DNA of 64,000 nucleotides. Origin: Bog-950 sp046329495 (GTDB taxonomy: Bacteria; Bacteroidota; Bacteroidia; Chitinophagales; LD1). Under the pieces are notes generated by a model. It saw only the letters and a program-made list of their open reading frames with translations, was not told the DNA's origin and did not search any database. Of this stretch, positions 16,551-25,868 are shown piece by piece (the first letter of the stretch is position 1; every line of letters starts with the position of its first letter). The stretch is from assembly GCA_046329495.1 (NCBI GenBank), contig JAXLUO010000005.1, forward strand, positions 138,275 to 202,274, in the 5' to 3' direction. The position numbers were made by a program, and so were the translations under genes.

Positions 16551-17336
16551 CTATTCCACAATGAAAAACGGATTCAATAAGTCGGGCTTGTTATATGTAA
16601 GTTCGGTGCCTGTTTGGGCATTATTAACGCTTCGGCCTGCATACAGAGCCACAGCATGAGCGGCCCCCGTATCCCATTCCATGGTAGGGCCAAAGCGGGG
16701 ATATACATCGGCCTTACCTTCGGCAACCATACAAAATTTCAGCGAACTGCCTTTCGATACAAAATCAACTTCCTTTCCTTGTTCTTTCAACTTCTCTACA
16801 AAAGCCAAGGTTTCATCGGTAAGGTGCGAACGGCTGCCTACAACCTTTACCTTTTGTAATGTAGAATAATGTGGCTGTGCGATAATTTGTACAAAAGGCC
16901 CGCCCCTATCCGAAACAAAAGAACCTATACCTTTAGCGCCAAAGCAGGTATAATTTAAAACAGGTGCATATACCACCCCTAACACAGGTTGGCCATTTTC
17001 AATAAGTGCAATGTTTACGGTAAAATCTCCATTGCGCTTTATAAATTCCTTGGTACCATCAAGCGGATCTACCAGCCAGAAACGGGTCCAGTTTTTTCGC
17101 TCATCGTAAGGCACCAATTTGTTTTCCTCGGATATAACAGGGATAGCAGGCCAATTAGCCTGCAAGCCCTCCATAATTACTGCATTGCTGCATTTATCGG
17201 CCTCGGTAAGCGGACTCTTATCATCCTTTAATTCAACATCAAAGGGTCTGTTATAAACGTCTAAAATTGCTTCGCCCGCCTGTTTAGCAATAGCAATAAG
17301 CAAATCAATTTGAATGTCGTTGTATTGATAACTCAT
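16551..17336 (-). CDS. cysQ: 3'(2'),5'-bisphosphate nucleotidase CysQ
   Basis: A 261-residue inositol-monophosphatase-superfamily enzyme that removes the 3' phosphate from PAP/PAPS produced in sulfate assimilation and sulfation. Metal-binding motifs are visible: SEENK (first glutamates), the hallmark DPLDGTKEFI, and EWDTGAAHAV near the C-terminus. The frame is open five codons further upstream, but the ATG at 17336 overlaps the rfbD stop codon as ATGA, which argues for translational coupling, so that start is used. It is the last gene of the nucleotide-sugar operon; placement of cysQ with polysaccharide genes is common in Bacteroidota. A broader sugar-phosphate phosphatase role cannot be excluded. 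Confidence 0.9.
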   Translation of the reverse strand: MSYQYNDIQIDLLIAIAKQAGEAILDVYNRPFDVELKDDKSPLTEADKCSNAVIMEGLQANWPAIPVISEENKLVPYDERKNWTRFWLVDPLDGTKEFIKRNGDFTVNIALIENGQPVLGVVYAPVLNYTCFGAKGIGSFVSDRGGPFVQIIAQPHYSTLQKVKVVGSRSHLTDETLAFVEKLKEQGKEVDFVSKGSSLKFCMVAEGKADVYPRFGPTMEWDTGAAHAVALYAGRSVNNAQTGTELTYNKPDLLNPFFIVE

Positions 17337-18184
17337 AATAATTGCATACAAGCCTTAAGGCTATCGCGCCAATAAGGAATTTCAATTTGAAAGGTTTCTT
17401 TCACTTTGGCTTTGTTCAATACACTGTATAACGGCCGGGTTGCCGGTGTAGGGTACTGACTGGTAAGTATAGGATTGATTTTTGTTTTTAACCCGGCGTT
17501 ATCGCGGATGGCAATAGCGAAATCGTACCAACTGCATACACCTTCGTTACTGAAGTTGTAGACACCCGGTTGCCAATTTTTTTCATAAATCAACTGTAAA
17601 ATAAAGGCGGCCAGATCGCGGGCATAAGTAGGCGTACCTACCTGATCGTAAATTACGTTTAACGATTCACGCTCTTTGCATAAACGCAATATGGTTTTTA
17701 CAAAGTTGTTGCCAAAGGATGAATACACCCATGAGGTGCGGAATATAATAGCAGTAGGATTAACAGCGGCAATTTGCTCCTCTCCTTTCAACTTACTAGC
17801 ACCGTATACCGAGATTGGATTTGGCTTATCTATTTCGAGTAAAGGACGACCAATAGTGCCGTCAAAAACAAAGTCGGTACTGATGTGTAAGAACTTAGCT
17901 CCGGCATTACGACAGGCTTCTGCCAGGTTAGCTGCGCCCTGCGCATTAATACTATAGGCTTTATCCTTTTCGCTTTCGGCCTTGTCGACAGCTGTATAAG
18001 CAGCACAGTTAATTATATAGGCATAGCCTCCGGAGCTAACAACCTTGTCGACCTCAACCGGATTGGCTATATCCAGTCCCTGTCTATCTAAAAACTGAAT
18101 GGCATGATCTTCTCTCAAAGAAGAAAGGAAATTTAATTCAGAACCCAGTTGACCGTGGGCGCCGGTAACAAGTATTCTGCTCAT
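17333..18184 (-). CDS. rfbD: dTDP-4-dehydrorhamnose reductase
   Basis: A 283-residue extended SDR that reduces dTDP-4-keto-L-rhamnose to dTDP-L-rhamnose with NAD(P)H, the last step of the pathway. The N-terminal nucleotide-binding motif is GAHGQLGSE, the substrate-side motif is STDFVFDG, and the catalytic Tyr/Lys pair is in YGASKLKGE. The C-terminal part shows the usual RfbD-type NFSNEGVCSWYDFA segment. It follows rfbC by two bases and overlaps cysQ by four. With rfbB and rfbC it supplies three of the four dTDP-rhamnose enzymes; the thymidylyltransferase rfbA is not in this window. Confidence 0.95.
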   Translation of the reverse strand: MSRILVTGAHGQLGSELNFLSSLREDHAIQFLDRQGLDIANPVEVDKVVSSGGYAYIINCAAYTAVDKAESEKDKAYSINAQGAANLAEACRNAGAKFLHISTDFVFDGTIGRPLLEIDKPNPISVYGASKLKGEEQIAAVNPTAIIFRTSWVYSSFGNNFVKTILRLCKERESLNVIYDQVGTPTYARDLAAFILQLIYEKNWQPGVYNFSNEGVCSWYDFAIAIRDNAGLKTKINPILTSQYPTPATRPLYSVLNKAKVKETFQIEIPYWRDSLKACMQLL

Positions 18185-18186
18185 GC

Positions 18187-18741
18187 TTAAAATTCAAAAT
18201 TATTCAGGCAGTTACTAAACGCAGGTAAAATTTTGTCTTTATCTGAAACCAGCACTTCCTCAGGCTTTAACATCCAGTCTATGCCCAGTTCAGCATCCGA
18301 AAACAAAATACCTCCTTCGCTCTCTTTCGAATAAAAGTTATCGCATTTATATTGAAAAATGCACGATTCACTTAAAACGGCAAAACCATGCGCAAATCCT
18401 CGTGGTATGTAAAGCTGTTTTTTATTTTCTGCACTCAGCTCCAGGGCATAGTGTTTACCAAAAGTTGGTGAACCTTTACGGATATCAACCGCTACATCCA
18501 ACACCGCGCCTTCCACCACGCGCACCAATTTTGCCTGGGCCATTGGATTTAACTGATAGTGTAATCCACGCAATACACCGCGCGAACTACGCGATTCGTT
18601 ATCCTGCACAAATTCCGATGTAATACCTGCTTCGGCAAAAACCTGTTTATTAAAGCTTTCGAAAAAATACCCCCGGGCATCGGCAAAAACACGTGGTTCA
18701 AATACTTTTAAGCCCTCAAATCCTGTTTCAATAAATGGCAT
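18187..18741 (-). CDS. rfbC: dTDP-4-dehydrorhamnose 3,5-epimerase
   Basis: A 184-residue cupin-fold epimerase of normal length that converts dTDP-4-keto-6-deoxyglucose to dTDP-4-keto-rhamnose. Family signatures seen are PRVFADARGYFFESFN at the N-terminus, RGVLRGLHYQ (the histidine is catalytic in the family), AVDIRKGSPTFGKHYALEL and PRGFAHGFAVLSE. It lies two bases upstream of rfbD and 27 bases after the phosphatase-like gene at 18769, all in one transcription unit. Confidence 0.96.
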   Translation of the reverse strand: MPFIETGFEGLKVFEPRVFADARGYFFESFNKQVFAEAGITSEFVQDNESRSSRGVLRGLHYQLNPMAQAKLVRVVEGAVLDVAVDIRKGSPTFGKHYALELSAENKKQLYIPRGFAHGFAVLSESCIFQYKCDNFYSKESEGGILFSDAELGIDWMLKPEEVLVSDKDKILPAFSNCLNNFEF

Positions 18742-18768
18742 AGTTAACTACTGCTTAATTCTTTTAAT

Positions 18769-19530
18769 TTATACTAGAGTTCTGTTACCCAGTTTTTCGT
18801 AGGTTAAGATCTTCTCTACATATTTCAACTTCAGGCAATCGCGCAACGATTCAAATTGTGCCACTTTATGCAAATCCGTACCCACAAAATTTACCAGCTT
18901 TTCATCAATCATCTTCTCCGCGGCCTGCTTAGCCCCTTTGCCATATTTACCTAACAACGAACCAAGATTTATCTGAAAATGTACGTTTCGGTCTTTTAGC
19001 GCATAGTAGGTTTCAAAACCGCTCTCGTAGTAATAAGGGTAACGCTCAGGATGTGCCAGCAATACTCTGTAATTTGCTAACTGCAGTTTATAGATCAACT
19101 CAAAAACCATGTTTTGCTTTTGCAAATAGCTGAATTCCACCAACACATAGTTTTTGCCGAAGGTCAGCAAATCATTCTGCTCAATCTTATCGTACATCGA
19201 TCCATCGGCATAATATTCGGCAATGGCATCAAATCCAATATCAATTCCCTGTTGGGCAATTTCTGCCCTCACAGCATCCCTGCCGCTGATAATCGTTTCA
19301 GTAGTATTATTATAACCATCGGTAACAACATGCGGGGAAGTAATGATCTTTTTAAATCCCAGGGCCTTAAACTGTCTTAGCATCTCAATGGTAGTAGCCA
19401 TATCCGGCGAACCGTCATCAATGCCCGGTATCAGGTGCGAATGGATATCCGCCCCCATAAGACTATAGTCGCTGAGATTGGAAGGAGTCTCTTTTTTACC
19501 CCCGAAAAGTTCAGATAACTTATTAAACAC
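18769..19530 (-). CDS. CpsB/YwqE-type tyrosine-protein phosphatase (PHP domain)
   Basis: A 253-residue PHP-family metallophosphatase. Metal-ligand motifs are DIHSHLIPGIDDG (about residues 28-40), ITSPHV, LAHPERY and GTDLHK near the C-terminus. In Gram-positive bacteria, CpsB/YwqE enzymes dephosphorylate the tyrosine kinase that controls capsule chain length; Bacteroidota homologues sit in polysaccharide loci, as here. No Wzc-type kinase or Wza exporter is in the window, so the partner must be elsewhere. It is the eighth gene of the operon. Regulation of export is inferred from the family, not shown. Confidence 0.85.
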   Translation of the reverse strand: MFNKLSELFGGKKETPSNLSDYSLMGADIHSHLIPGIDDGSPDMATTIEMLRQFKALGFKKIITSPHVVTDGYNNTTETIISGRDAVRAEIAQQGIDIGFDAIAEYYADGSMYDKIEQNDLLTFGKNYVLVEFSYLQKQNMVFELIYKLQLANYRVLLAHPERYPYYYESGFETYYALKDRNVHFQINLGSLLGKYGKGAKQAAEKMIDEKLVNFVGTDLHKVAQFESLRDCLKLKYVEKILTYEKLGNRTLV

Positions 19531-19572
19531 AAACTAATTTGCGTGTAAGATAATGCTTTGCAACAAAGCATT

Positions 19573-20565
19573 TTAGTTCTTATAGAGCTGTTTAAAGTAG
19601 CTTACTGTTATTTCAAGCCCTTTATTGAAGTTAAAGGCAGGATTGTAGCCTAACAATTGCTGAGCCTTGCTAATATCGGCCAACGAATTTCGGATATCGC
19701 CCTGCCGAGCCTCGCGGTACGTAGCTGCATGATCGCTGTTTAAAAGTGCCTGAATGTTAGCATACAATTGCTTTACTGAAAAATTAGCTCCCACTGCTAT
19801 ATTATAGACCTGGCCATAAGCAGCTTCGTTTTCGCAAAGCATGGCTTTCACATTAGCTTGCACCGCATTTTCTACAAAGGTAAAATCGCGGGTTTGTTCG
19901 CCGTCGCCATCAATATAAACCGTTTCGCGGCTTAAGATTTTAGAAACAAACAAAGGGATTACCGCTGCATACATACCGTTAGGATCCTGCCTGGGACCAA
20001 AAATATTGAAGTAACGCATGCCGATGATTCGCATACCATAGGTTGTCCCAAACACGGAGGCATATAATTCGTTAGCGTATTTGCTAACCGCATAGGGAGA
20101 AAGCTGCTTCCCTATGCGCCCCTCTATCTTGGGTAAAGAAGGTTCATCTCCATAAACCGAGGATGAAGAGGCATAAACAAAGCGCTTAACGCCGGCATCT
20201 TTTGCGGCAGTTAGCATATTTACAAAACCACCAACGTTCACATCATTGGTATTCCATGGTTCTTTGATTGAGCGGGGTACCGAGCCCAGGGCTGCCTGGT
20301 GCGAAACATAATCTATTCCCTCACAGGCCTTCCGGCAGGTGGCCAGATCGCGGATATCACCTTCTAAAAACTCAAAGGCCGGATTGGCCCTGAACATTTC
20401 GAGGTTTTGAAGATTACCGGTAGCCAAACTATCGAATACACGGACTTTGCGGGCGCCAAACTTTAACAGGTATTCCACCAGGTTTGAACCTATAAAACCT
20501 GCTCCGCCGGTAACCAAAAAACTTGCGGCAGAAATATCGTGCTGATGGTATTTAATATCGAACAT
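19573..20565 (-). CDS. UDP-N-acetylglucosamine 4-epimerase-like SDR (WbpP/VipB family)
   Basis: A 330-residue extended SDR. The Rossmann motif is GGAGFIGSN, the active-site region is SSSSVYGDEP with YAVSKYANE, and RYFNIFGPRQDPNGMYAAVIP is a stretch typical of the WbpP/VipB/TviC group, which interconverts UDP-GlcNAc (or its uronate) with the galacto form. The 12 or so residues before the Rossmann motif (start MFDIKYHQHD) also fit that group. It lies between rfbB and the phosphatase gene. Together with the neighbouring 6-dehydrogenase it could make UDP-GalNAcA, as in Vi antigen synthesis. The 4-epimerase call is good, the precise substrate less so. Confidence 0.82.
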   Translation of the reverse strand: MFDIKYHQHDISAASFLVTGGAGFIGSNLVEYLLKFGARKVRVFDSLATGNLQNLEMFRANPAFEFLEGDIRDLATCRKACEGIDYVSHQAALGSVPRSIKEPWNTNDVNVGGFVNMLTAAKDAGVKRFVYASSSSVYGDEPSLPKIEGRIGKQLSPYAVSKYANELYASVFGTTYGMRIIGMRYFNIFGPRQDPNGMYAAVIPLFVSKILSRETVYIDGDGEQTRDFTFVENAVQANVKAMLCENEAAYGQVYNIAVGANFSVKQLYANIQALLNSDHAATYREARQGDIRNSLADISKAQQLLGYNPAFNFNKGLEITVSYFKQLYKN

Positions 20566-20624
20566 AAGTTATTAAAGCAGGCTTATCATTCAACTGCGGT
20601 TACGAATATAACAACCTGCGAAAA

Positions 20625-21692
20625 TTAACGCGAGGCATACTGTTGCTCATAGTATTTCTGGTAAGCACCGCTGGTAACATGGGTTAGCCATTCTTCGTTC
20701 GCTAAATACCAGTCTACAGTCTTTTCAAGGCCCTCTTCAAAGGTTACAGAAGGACTCCAGCCCAGGTTTTTGTTCAGCTTCGATGCATCAATAGCATATC
20801 TTCTGTCGTGGCCCGGACGATCCTTCACGTAAGTAATCAGCTTTTCCGATTCGCCCTCCGCTCTACCCAGTTTGCGGTCCATAATGCGGCACATCAATCG
20901 GATAAGTTCAATATTCTGCCATTCATTAAAGCCGCCTATATTATAGGTTTCGCCCAGTTCACCTTTATGCATAATAGTATCGATGGCTCGTGCATGGTCT
21001 ACAACCCACAACCAATCGCGGGTATACTTGCCATCACCATAAACAGGCAGAGGTTTGTTGTTCTTAATATTATGTATAAACAGCGGAATCAACTTCTCAG
21101 GAAACTGGTGCGATCCGTAGTTGTTAGAACAATTTGAAATAACAACAGGCAGATTATACGTATTAAAATACGCACGCACAAAGTGGTCGCTACTGGCTTT
21201 TGATGCACTATAAGGCGATTGCGGATCGTAAGGAGTTGTCTCTAAAAAGAAACCGGTTTCACCCAATGAACCATAAACCTCATCGGTTGATACGTGATAG
21301 AAGATCCGGTCTTTACGCAAAGGCTTATCCTTACTGCATTCCCACGTTTTCTTAGCTGCATTCAGCAAATTAACTGTGCCGATAACATTGGTAGTTACAA
21401 ACTCAAGCGGATTAGAAATAGAACGGTCTACATGGCTCTCAGCAGCTAAATGAACAACTGCCAGAAATTTGTGTTCCTCAAAAAGCGCATTTATAAAGGA
21501 AGCATCTGTAATGTCGCCTTTCACAAACTTGTAATTAGCCTTGCCTTCTACGTCCTTCAAGTTCTCCAGATTACCTGCATACGTAAGTTTATCGAGGTTG
21601 TAAACCTCGTAATCGGGATAGTTATTTACAAAAAGGCGCACCACATGCGAGCCGATAAATCCGGCACCGCCGGTAACAAGTATTTTTTTCAT
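20625..21692 (-). CDS. rfbB: dTDP-glucose 4,6-dehydratase
   Basis: A 355-residue extended SDR that converts dTDP-glucose to dTDP-4-keto-6-deoxyglucose, the entry to dTDP-rhamnose. Visible signatures are GGAGFIGSHVVR, HLAAESHVDRSI, STDEVYGSLGE (the Asp-Glu pair takes part in dehydration), YSASKASSDH (catalytic Tyr/Lys), SNCSNNYG and GDGKYTRDWLWV. These distinguish it from UDP-glucose epimerases. It is in the middle of the operon, 28 bases after the 6-dehydrogenase gene. Confidence 0.97.
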   Translation of the reverse strand: MKKILVTGGAGFIGSHVVRLFVNNYPDYEVYNLDKLTYAGNLENLKDVEGKANYKFVKGDITDASFINALFEEHKFLAVVHLAAESHVDRSISNPLEFVTTNVIGTVNLLNAAKKTWECSKDKPLRKDRIFYHVSTDEVYGSLGETGFFLETTPYDPQSPYSASKASSDHFVRAYFNTYNLPVVISNCSNNYGSHQFPEKLIPLFIHNIKNNKPLPVYGDGKYTRDWLWVVDHARAIDTIMHKGELGETYNIGGFNEWQNIELIRLMCRIMDRKLGRAEGESEKLITYVKDRPGHDRRYAIDASKLNKNLGWSPSVTFEEGLEKTVDWYLANEEWLTHVTSGAYQKYYEQQYASR

Positions 21693-21720
21693 GCTTTTTT
21701 TGATGGCTGTATCTAATATT

Positions 21721-23010
21721 TTACAGACTCCAATACGTAAAGGCCTTTACTTTATTTCTTAAGTCGCCTTTTACATCTACCACAATACCGTCCTTTTTCA
21801 ATATTTTACCAAAGAAGGCATCATCCAGAGTACTGAACTGATCGTGATTCACCGCTACTATAACAGCATCATAATCGGTTCCGTATTCTTTATTCAGATG
21901 GATATCATACTCCTCGTGAAATTCTTCTGCATCGGCGTAAGGATCGGTTACTTCGGTTTGCACCGAATATTGTTTCAATTCTTTAATTACATCCACCACC
22001 TTTGAGTTACGGATATCGCTCACGTTTTCTTTAAAGGTAGCACCCATAACCAGTACACGGGTGGCATCCACTTGCTTATGAAGTTTAATAAGTGCTTGCA
22101 CCAGTTTACGTGCAACATGAGCCCCCATATCATCATTAATTCTGCGGCCTGCCAGGATAACTTCGGGATTATAGCCTAATTCATTCGCCTTATAGGTAAG
22201 GTAGTATGGATCAACACCAATACAGTGGCCACCCACTAAACCAGGGAAGAATTTCAAGAAGTTCCACTTGGTGCCGGCAGCTTCTAATACTTCGTAGGTA
22301 TTAATGCCCATTAAGTCAAAGATGCGCGACAATTCATTCATTAATGCAATGTTCAAATCGCGTTGGGTGTTCTCAATAATTTTTGCTGCTTCGGCTACCT
22401 TAATGCACGAAGCACGGTGAGTGCCGGCAGTAACTATAATTTCATAGGTGCGGGCAATAACATCCAACGATTCAGCATCGCAACCCGAAACTACTTTCTT
22501 GATTTTAGTAATGGTATGTTCCTTATCACCGGGGTTGATACGTTCAGGCGAGTAGCCCAGTTTAAAATCAACACCCATTTTAAGACCTGAAATTTGTTCC
22601 ATTACAGGCAGGCAATCTTCCTCGGTGCAACCCGGATAAACTGTTGATTCAAAGACCACATAATCGCCCTTCTTTAATACCTTACCAATGGTGGTGCTGG
22701 CACTAATTACCGGCTTTAAATCAGGCACATTGTGCCTATCAACAGGTGTGGGAACAGCCACGATGAAGAAATTGGCTTCCTTCAAATCGTTCAGGTCGGC
22801 AGTAAACTTTATGTCCGTACCTTCAAAATCCTTAGCCTCTAACTCATTGCTCGGATCAATATTTTGCTTCATTAAATCAACCCGCTTCTGGTTGATGTCA
22901 AAACCAATTACGGAAATTTTCCGTGCAAATTCAAGGGCAATAGGTAAACCCACATAACCCAAACCAATAACCGCTAACTTCTTCTTCTTGCTTAATAATT
23001 CCTCAACCAT
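21721..23010 (-). CDS. UDP-N-acetyl-hexosamine 6-dehydrogenase (WbpA/TviB/WecC family)
   Basis: A 429-residue UDP-sugar dehydrogenase that performs the two-step NAD oxidation at C6. The N-terminal Rossmann motif is GLGYVGLPIALEFA, followed by VAVPTPVD, ESTVYPGCTEE (the family TVYPG variant), YSPERINPGD and KVVSGC. GGHCIGVDPYYL holds the catalytic cysteine, and MGATFKENVSDIRNS begins the C-terminal nucleotide-binding domain. The GxxHCIGVDPYYL and SPERINPGD forms match the HexNAc-type dehydrogenases (WbpA, TviB) and differ from the Ugd gene in this operon. It provides a UDP-HexNAc uronate for the WbpE/WbpD-like enzymes encoded here or for the epimerase. Confidence 0.88.
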   Translation of the reverse strand: MVEELLSKKKKLAVIGLGYVGLPIALEFARKISVIGFDINQKRVDLMKQNIDPSNELEAKDFEGTDIKFTADLNDLKEANFFIVAVPTPVDRHNVPDLKPVISASTTIGKVLKKGDYVVFESTVYPGCTEEDCLPVMEQISGLKMGVDFKLGYSPERINPGDKEHTITKIKKVVSGCDAESLDVIARTYEIIVTAGTHRASCIKVAEAAKIIENTQRDLNIALMNELSRIFDLMGINTYEVLEAAGTKWNFLKFFPGLVGGHCIGVDPYYLTYKANELGYNPEVILAGRRINDDMGAHVARKLVQALIKLHKQVDATRVLVMGATFKENVSDIRNSKVVDVIKELKQYSVQTEVTDPYADAEEFHEEYDIHLNKEYGTDYDAVIVAVNHDQFSTLDDAFFGKILKKDGIVVDVKGDLRNKVKAFTYWSL

Positions 23011-23011
23011 A

Positions 23012-23593
23012 CTATTTTATTTTAGAAACTATACCATTTTGTAATTGATACTTTTCGCCGCTTTCGGGGCATACGGCAATGCCTTGCTCATCAAACTTTA
23101 AACGATGACCATATTCGCTCATCCATCCCATTTGCTTTGCAGGATTGCCAACTACCAATGCATAAGCCGGCACCGTTTTGGTAACCACAGCACCCGCACC
23201 AATAAAGGCATATTCGCCAATATCGTGTCCGCATACAATAGTAGCGTTGGCCCCGATTGAAGCACCGCGCTTAACTGTAGTTTTAGCATATTGACCGCGG
23301 CGGTTAACTGCGCTGCGCGGATTGGTAACATTGGTAAATACCATTGAAGGACCAAGGAAAACATCATCCTCACATACCACACCAGTGTAGATAGAAACAT
23401 TATTCTGCACCTTAACGTTGTTACCCAAAACCACTTCGGGGCTTACTACCACGTTTTGGCCGATGTTGCAATTTTCGCCGAGTACGCAATTGGGCATAAT
23501 ATGGCTAAAGTGCCAGATCTTGGTGCCTTTGCCTATCTTGCAGCCCTCATCCACAATGGCTGAAGGATGAACATAATATGCCGTTGATTCCAT
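23012..23593 (-). CDS. Left-handed beta-helix N-acetyltransferase, WbpD-like
   Basis: A 193-residue hexapeptide-repeat transferase. Repeats run from about residue 8 to 150 (IVDEGCKIGKGTKIWHFSHI, NCNIGQNVVVSP, GASIGANATIVCG), with the extra loop FTNVTNPRSAVNRRGQY that is typical of the WbpD/WlbB group. That group acetylates the 3-amino group of UDP-2-acetamido-3-amino-2,3-dideoxy-glucuronate using acetyl-CoA. Its start overlaps the stop of the decarboxylase gene as TAATG. With the 6-dehydrogenase and aminotransferase of this operon it gives steps 1, 3 and 4 of the WbpA-B-E-D route; the WbpB oxidoreductase was not found. Confidence 0.85.
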   Translation of the reverse strand: MESTAYYVHPSAIVDEGCKIGKGTKIWHFSHIMPNCVLGENCNIGQNVVVSPEVVLGNNVKVQNNVSIYTGVVCEDDVFLGPSMVFTNVTNPRSAVNRRGQYAKTTVKRGASIGANATIVCGHDIGEYAFIGAGAVVTKTVPAYALVVGNPAKQMGWMSEYGHRLKFDEQGIAVCPESGEKYQLQNGIVSKIK

Positions 23594-24561
23594 TACGCGA
23601 AACGGTGTTTTGATTTATATAACTCTTCTTTAGGCAAATTCCGGAAGTAATCATAAGTAATTTTTAAACCTTCTGCTCGATTTACTTTCGGTTCCCAAGA
23701 TAAAATTTCTTTTGCGCGTGTAATATCAGGTTGGCGCTGTCGGGGGTCATCTACTGGTAATGGCTTGTAAATCACCTTTTGATTGGTTCCGGTTAGCTTG
23801 ATTATTTCTTCGGCAAATTCTGCAATCGTAATCTCGTTCGGGTTACCAATGTTTACTGGTTGGTGGTAATCAGAAAGCAATAAACGATAGATGCCTTCAA
23901 CCAGGTCATCTACATAACAAAACGATCGGGTTTGCGAACCATCGCCGAATACCGTCAAATCTTCTCCTCGTAGTGCTTGTCCGATAAATGCAGGTAGCAC
24001 CCGACCATCATTCAAACGCATGCGTGGTCCATACGTATTGAATATGCGTACAATTTTGGTATCTAATCCGTGAAAGGTATGATAAGCCATAGTGATGGCT
24101 TCCTGAAACCTTTTAGCTTCATCGTAAACTCCTCGCGGTCCAACCGGATTTACATTGCCCCAGTAATCTTCACGCTGAGGGTGTACCAACGGATCACCAT
24201 AAACCTCACTGGTGCTGGCTACCAGTATACATGCATTTTTTGCTTTGGCCAATCCAAGCAGGTTATGAGTTCCAAGCGATCCCACCTTAAGTGTTTGAAT
24301 CGGAATTTTAAGATAATCGATGGGCGAAGCCGGAGAGGCAAAATGTAGGATGAAATCAAGATGCCCCGGCACATGAACAAACTTAGATACATCATGGTGG
24401 TAAAACTCAAACTGTTCCAGCTTAAACAAGTGGTCTATATTTGCCAGATCTCCGGTTATAAGATTATCCATACCAACTACCCGGTATCCTTCTCTAATAA
24501 ACCTATCGCATAAATGCGATCCCAAAAACCCGGCAGCCCCGGTAATTAAAACTCTTTTCAT
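23593..24561 (-). CDS. uxs: UDP-glucuronate decarboxylase (UDP-xylose synthase)
   Basis: A 322-residue extended SDR that decarboxylates UDP-glucuronate to UDP-xylose through a 4-keto intermediate. Visible family motifs are GAAGFLGSHLCDRF, DNLITGDLANI, HFASPASPIDYLKIPI, ASTSEVYGDP, GVYDEAKRFQE (catalytic Tyr/Lys) and FNTYGPRMRLNDGRVLPAFI. These are characteristic of bacterial and eukaryotic UXS and separate it from dTDP-glucose dehydratases. It overlaps the ugd gene upstream by four bases (ATGA), so precursor and product enzymes are translationally coupled. Confidence 0.93.
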   Translation of the reverse strand: MKRVLITGAAGFLGSHLCDRFIREGYRVVGMDNLITGDLANIDHLFKLEQFEFYHHDVSKFVHVPGHLDFILHFASPASPIDYLKIPIQTLKVGSLGTHNLLGLAKAKNACILVASTSEVYGDPLVHPQREDYWGNVNPVGPRGVYDEAKRFQEAITMAYHTFHGLDTKIVRIFNTYGPRMRLNDGRVLPAFIGQALRGEDLTVFGDGSQTRSFCYVDDLVEGIYRLLLSDYHQPVNIGNPNEITIAEFAEEIIKLTGTNQKVIYKPLPVDDPRQRQPDITRAKEILSWEPKVNRAEGLKITYDYFRNLPKEELYKSKHRFA

Positions 24562-25868
24562 TTTACAGTTTCGCGTCCAATGCTATAATACACAAAACCA
24601 AGCCTTTTGATGTGTTCAATGCTATATAAATTCCTTCCGTCAAAAATCACCTTATCCTTCAAGGAGGCAGCTAAAAGTTCAAAATCAGGAGAACGAAACG
24701 CGTTCCATTCAGTAGCAATAACTAAAAAATCGGCATCTTTTACAGCTGCGTATTCATCCTGTGCCAGAGTAACCCTGCTGCCATACACTTGTTTAACGTT
24801 ATGCATTGCCTCGGGATCATAAGCGCTTACCTCTGCTCCTGCTTTCAGCAATCTATCAATCAGATATAAAGCAGGTGCTTCACGGATATCGTCGGTATTT
24901 GGCTTAAATGCCAGGCCCCAGAGCGCAACTTTTTTACCGGCGAGATGGCCTTGATAATGCTCACTTATTTTATCGAAAAACACTTTGCGCTGCAGATAAT
25001 TTACGTCCATTACAGCATCAAGTATCTTAAAATCGTAGTTATAGGCTTTAGCCGTGTGGTATAACGCTTGCACATCTTTTGGAAAGCAACTGCCGCCATA
25101 ACCTACGCCGGCAAACAGAAAACGTTTACCGATTCGGCTATCGGTACCAATGCCCTTACGTACATTATCTACATCTGCGCCAACTAACTCGCAAAGGTTG
25201 GCAATTTCATTCATAAACGAAATTTTAGTTGCCAGGAATGCGTTGGCCGCATACTTGGTTACTTCGGCACTGCGTTCGTCCATAAACAGAATAGGATTGC
25301 CCTGCCTTACAAATGGTTCGTACAGTTCCTCCATTAAACGCCTGGCCTTCTCCGAACGCGTACCAACTACTACCCGTTCCGGTTTCATAAAATCTTCTAC
25401 GGCTACTCCTTCCTTCAAAAATTCAGGATTCGAAACTACATCAAACGCTACCTTCGCATTTTTGCTGATCATCTCCTTTACCTTATCTGCTGTCCCAACG
25501 GGAACTGTACTCTTGTTTACCACAATGGTGTAATGGCTCAGCAAAGTACCTAACTGTTCAGCAACACCCAATACATATTTAAGGTCTGCACTACCGTCTT
25601 CTCCGGGTGGCGTTGGCAATGCAAGGAAAATGATTTTGGCCTCGGCAATCCCATCCGCCAGGTTATTGGTAAATTTCAGGCGACCCTGTTTTGCATTACG
25701 CTCAAACAGCACATCCAGATCGGGTTCATAAATGGGTATTACACCGGCGTTTAATTGCTTTACTTTTTCCTCATTAATATCAATACAGGTAACCGTGTTG
25801 CCGGTTTCAGCAAAGCATGTTCCTGTTACCAGGCCCACATAGCCGGTTCCTACTACAGCAATTTTCAT
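24558..25868 (-). CDS. ugd: UDP-glucose 6-dehydrogenase
   Basis: A 436-residue enzyme oxidising UDP-glucose to UDP-glucuronate. N-terminal Rossmann motif GTGYVGLVTGTCFAE, then LALPTPPGEDGSAD, NKSTVPVGTADKV, SNPEFLKEGVAVEDF and KPERVVVGT. GGSCFPKDVQAL contains the catalytic cysteine and LWGLAFKPNTDDIREAP begins the third domain. The TVPVGT and GGSCFPKD forms are diagnostic of UDP-glucose dehydrogenases rather than the HexNAc type. It overlaps both neighbours by four bases. Confidence 0.96.
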   Translation of the reverse strand: MKIAVVGTGYVGLVTGTCFAETGNTVTCIDINEEKVKQLNAGVIPIYEPDLDVLFERNAKQGRLKFTNNLADGIAEAKIIFLALPTPPGEDGSADLKYVLGVAEQLGTLLSHYTIVVNKSTVPVGTADKVKEMISKNAKVAFDVVSNPEFLKEGVAVEDFMKPERVVVGTRSEKARRLMEELYEPFVRQGNPILFMDERSAEVTKYAANAFLATKISFMNEIANLCELVGADVDNVRKGIGTDSRIGKRFLFAGVGYGGSCFPKDVQALYHTAKAYNYDFKILDAVMDVNYLQRKVFFDKISEHYQGHLAGKKVALWGLAFKPNTDDIREAPALYLIDRLLKAGAEVSAYDPEAMHNVKQVYGSRVTLAQDEYAAVKDADFLVIATEWNAFRSPDFELLAASLKDKVIFDGRNLYSIEHIKRLGFVYYSIGRETVK

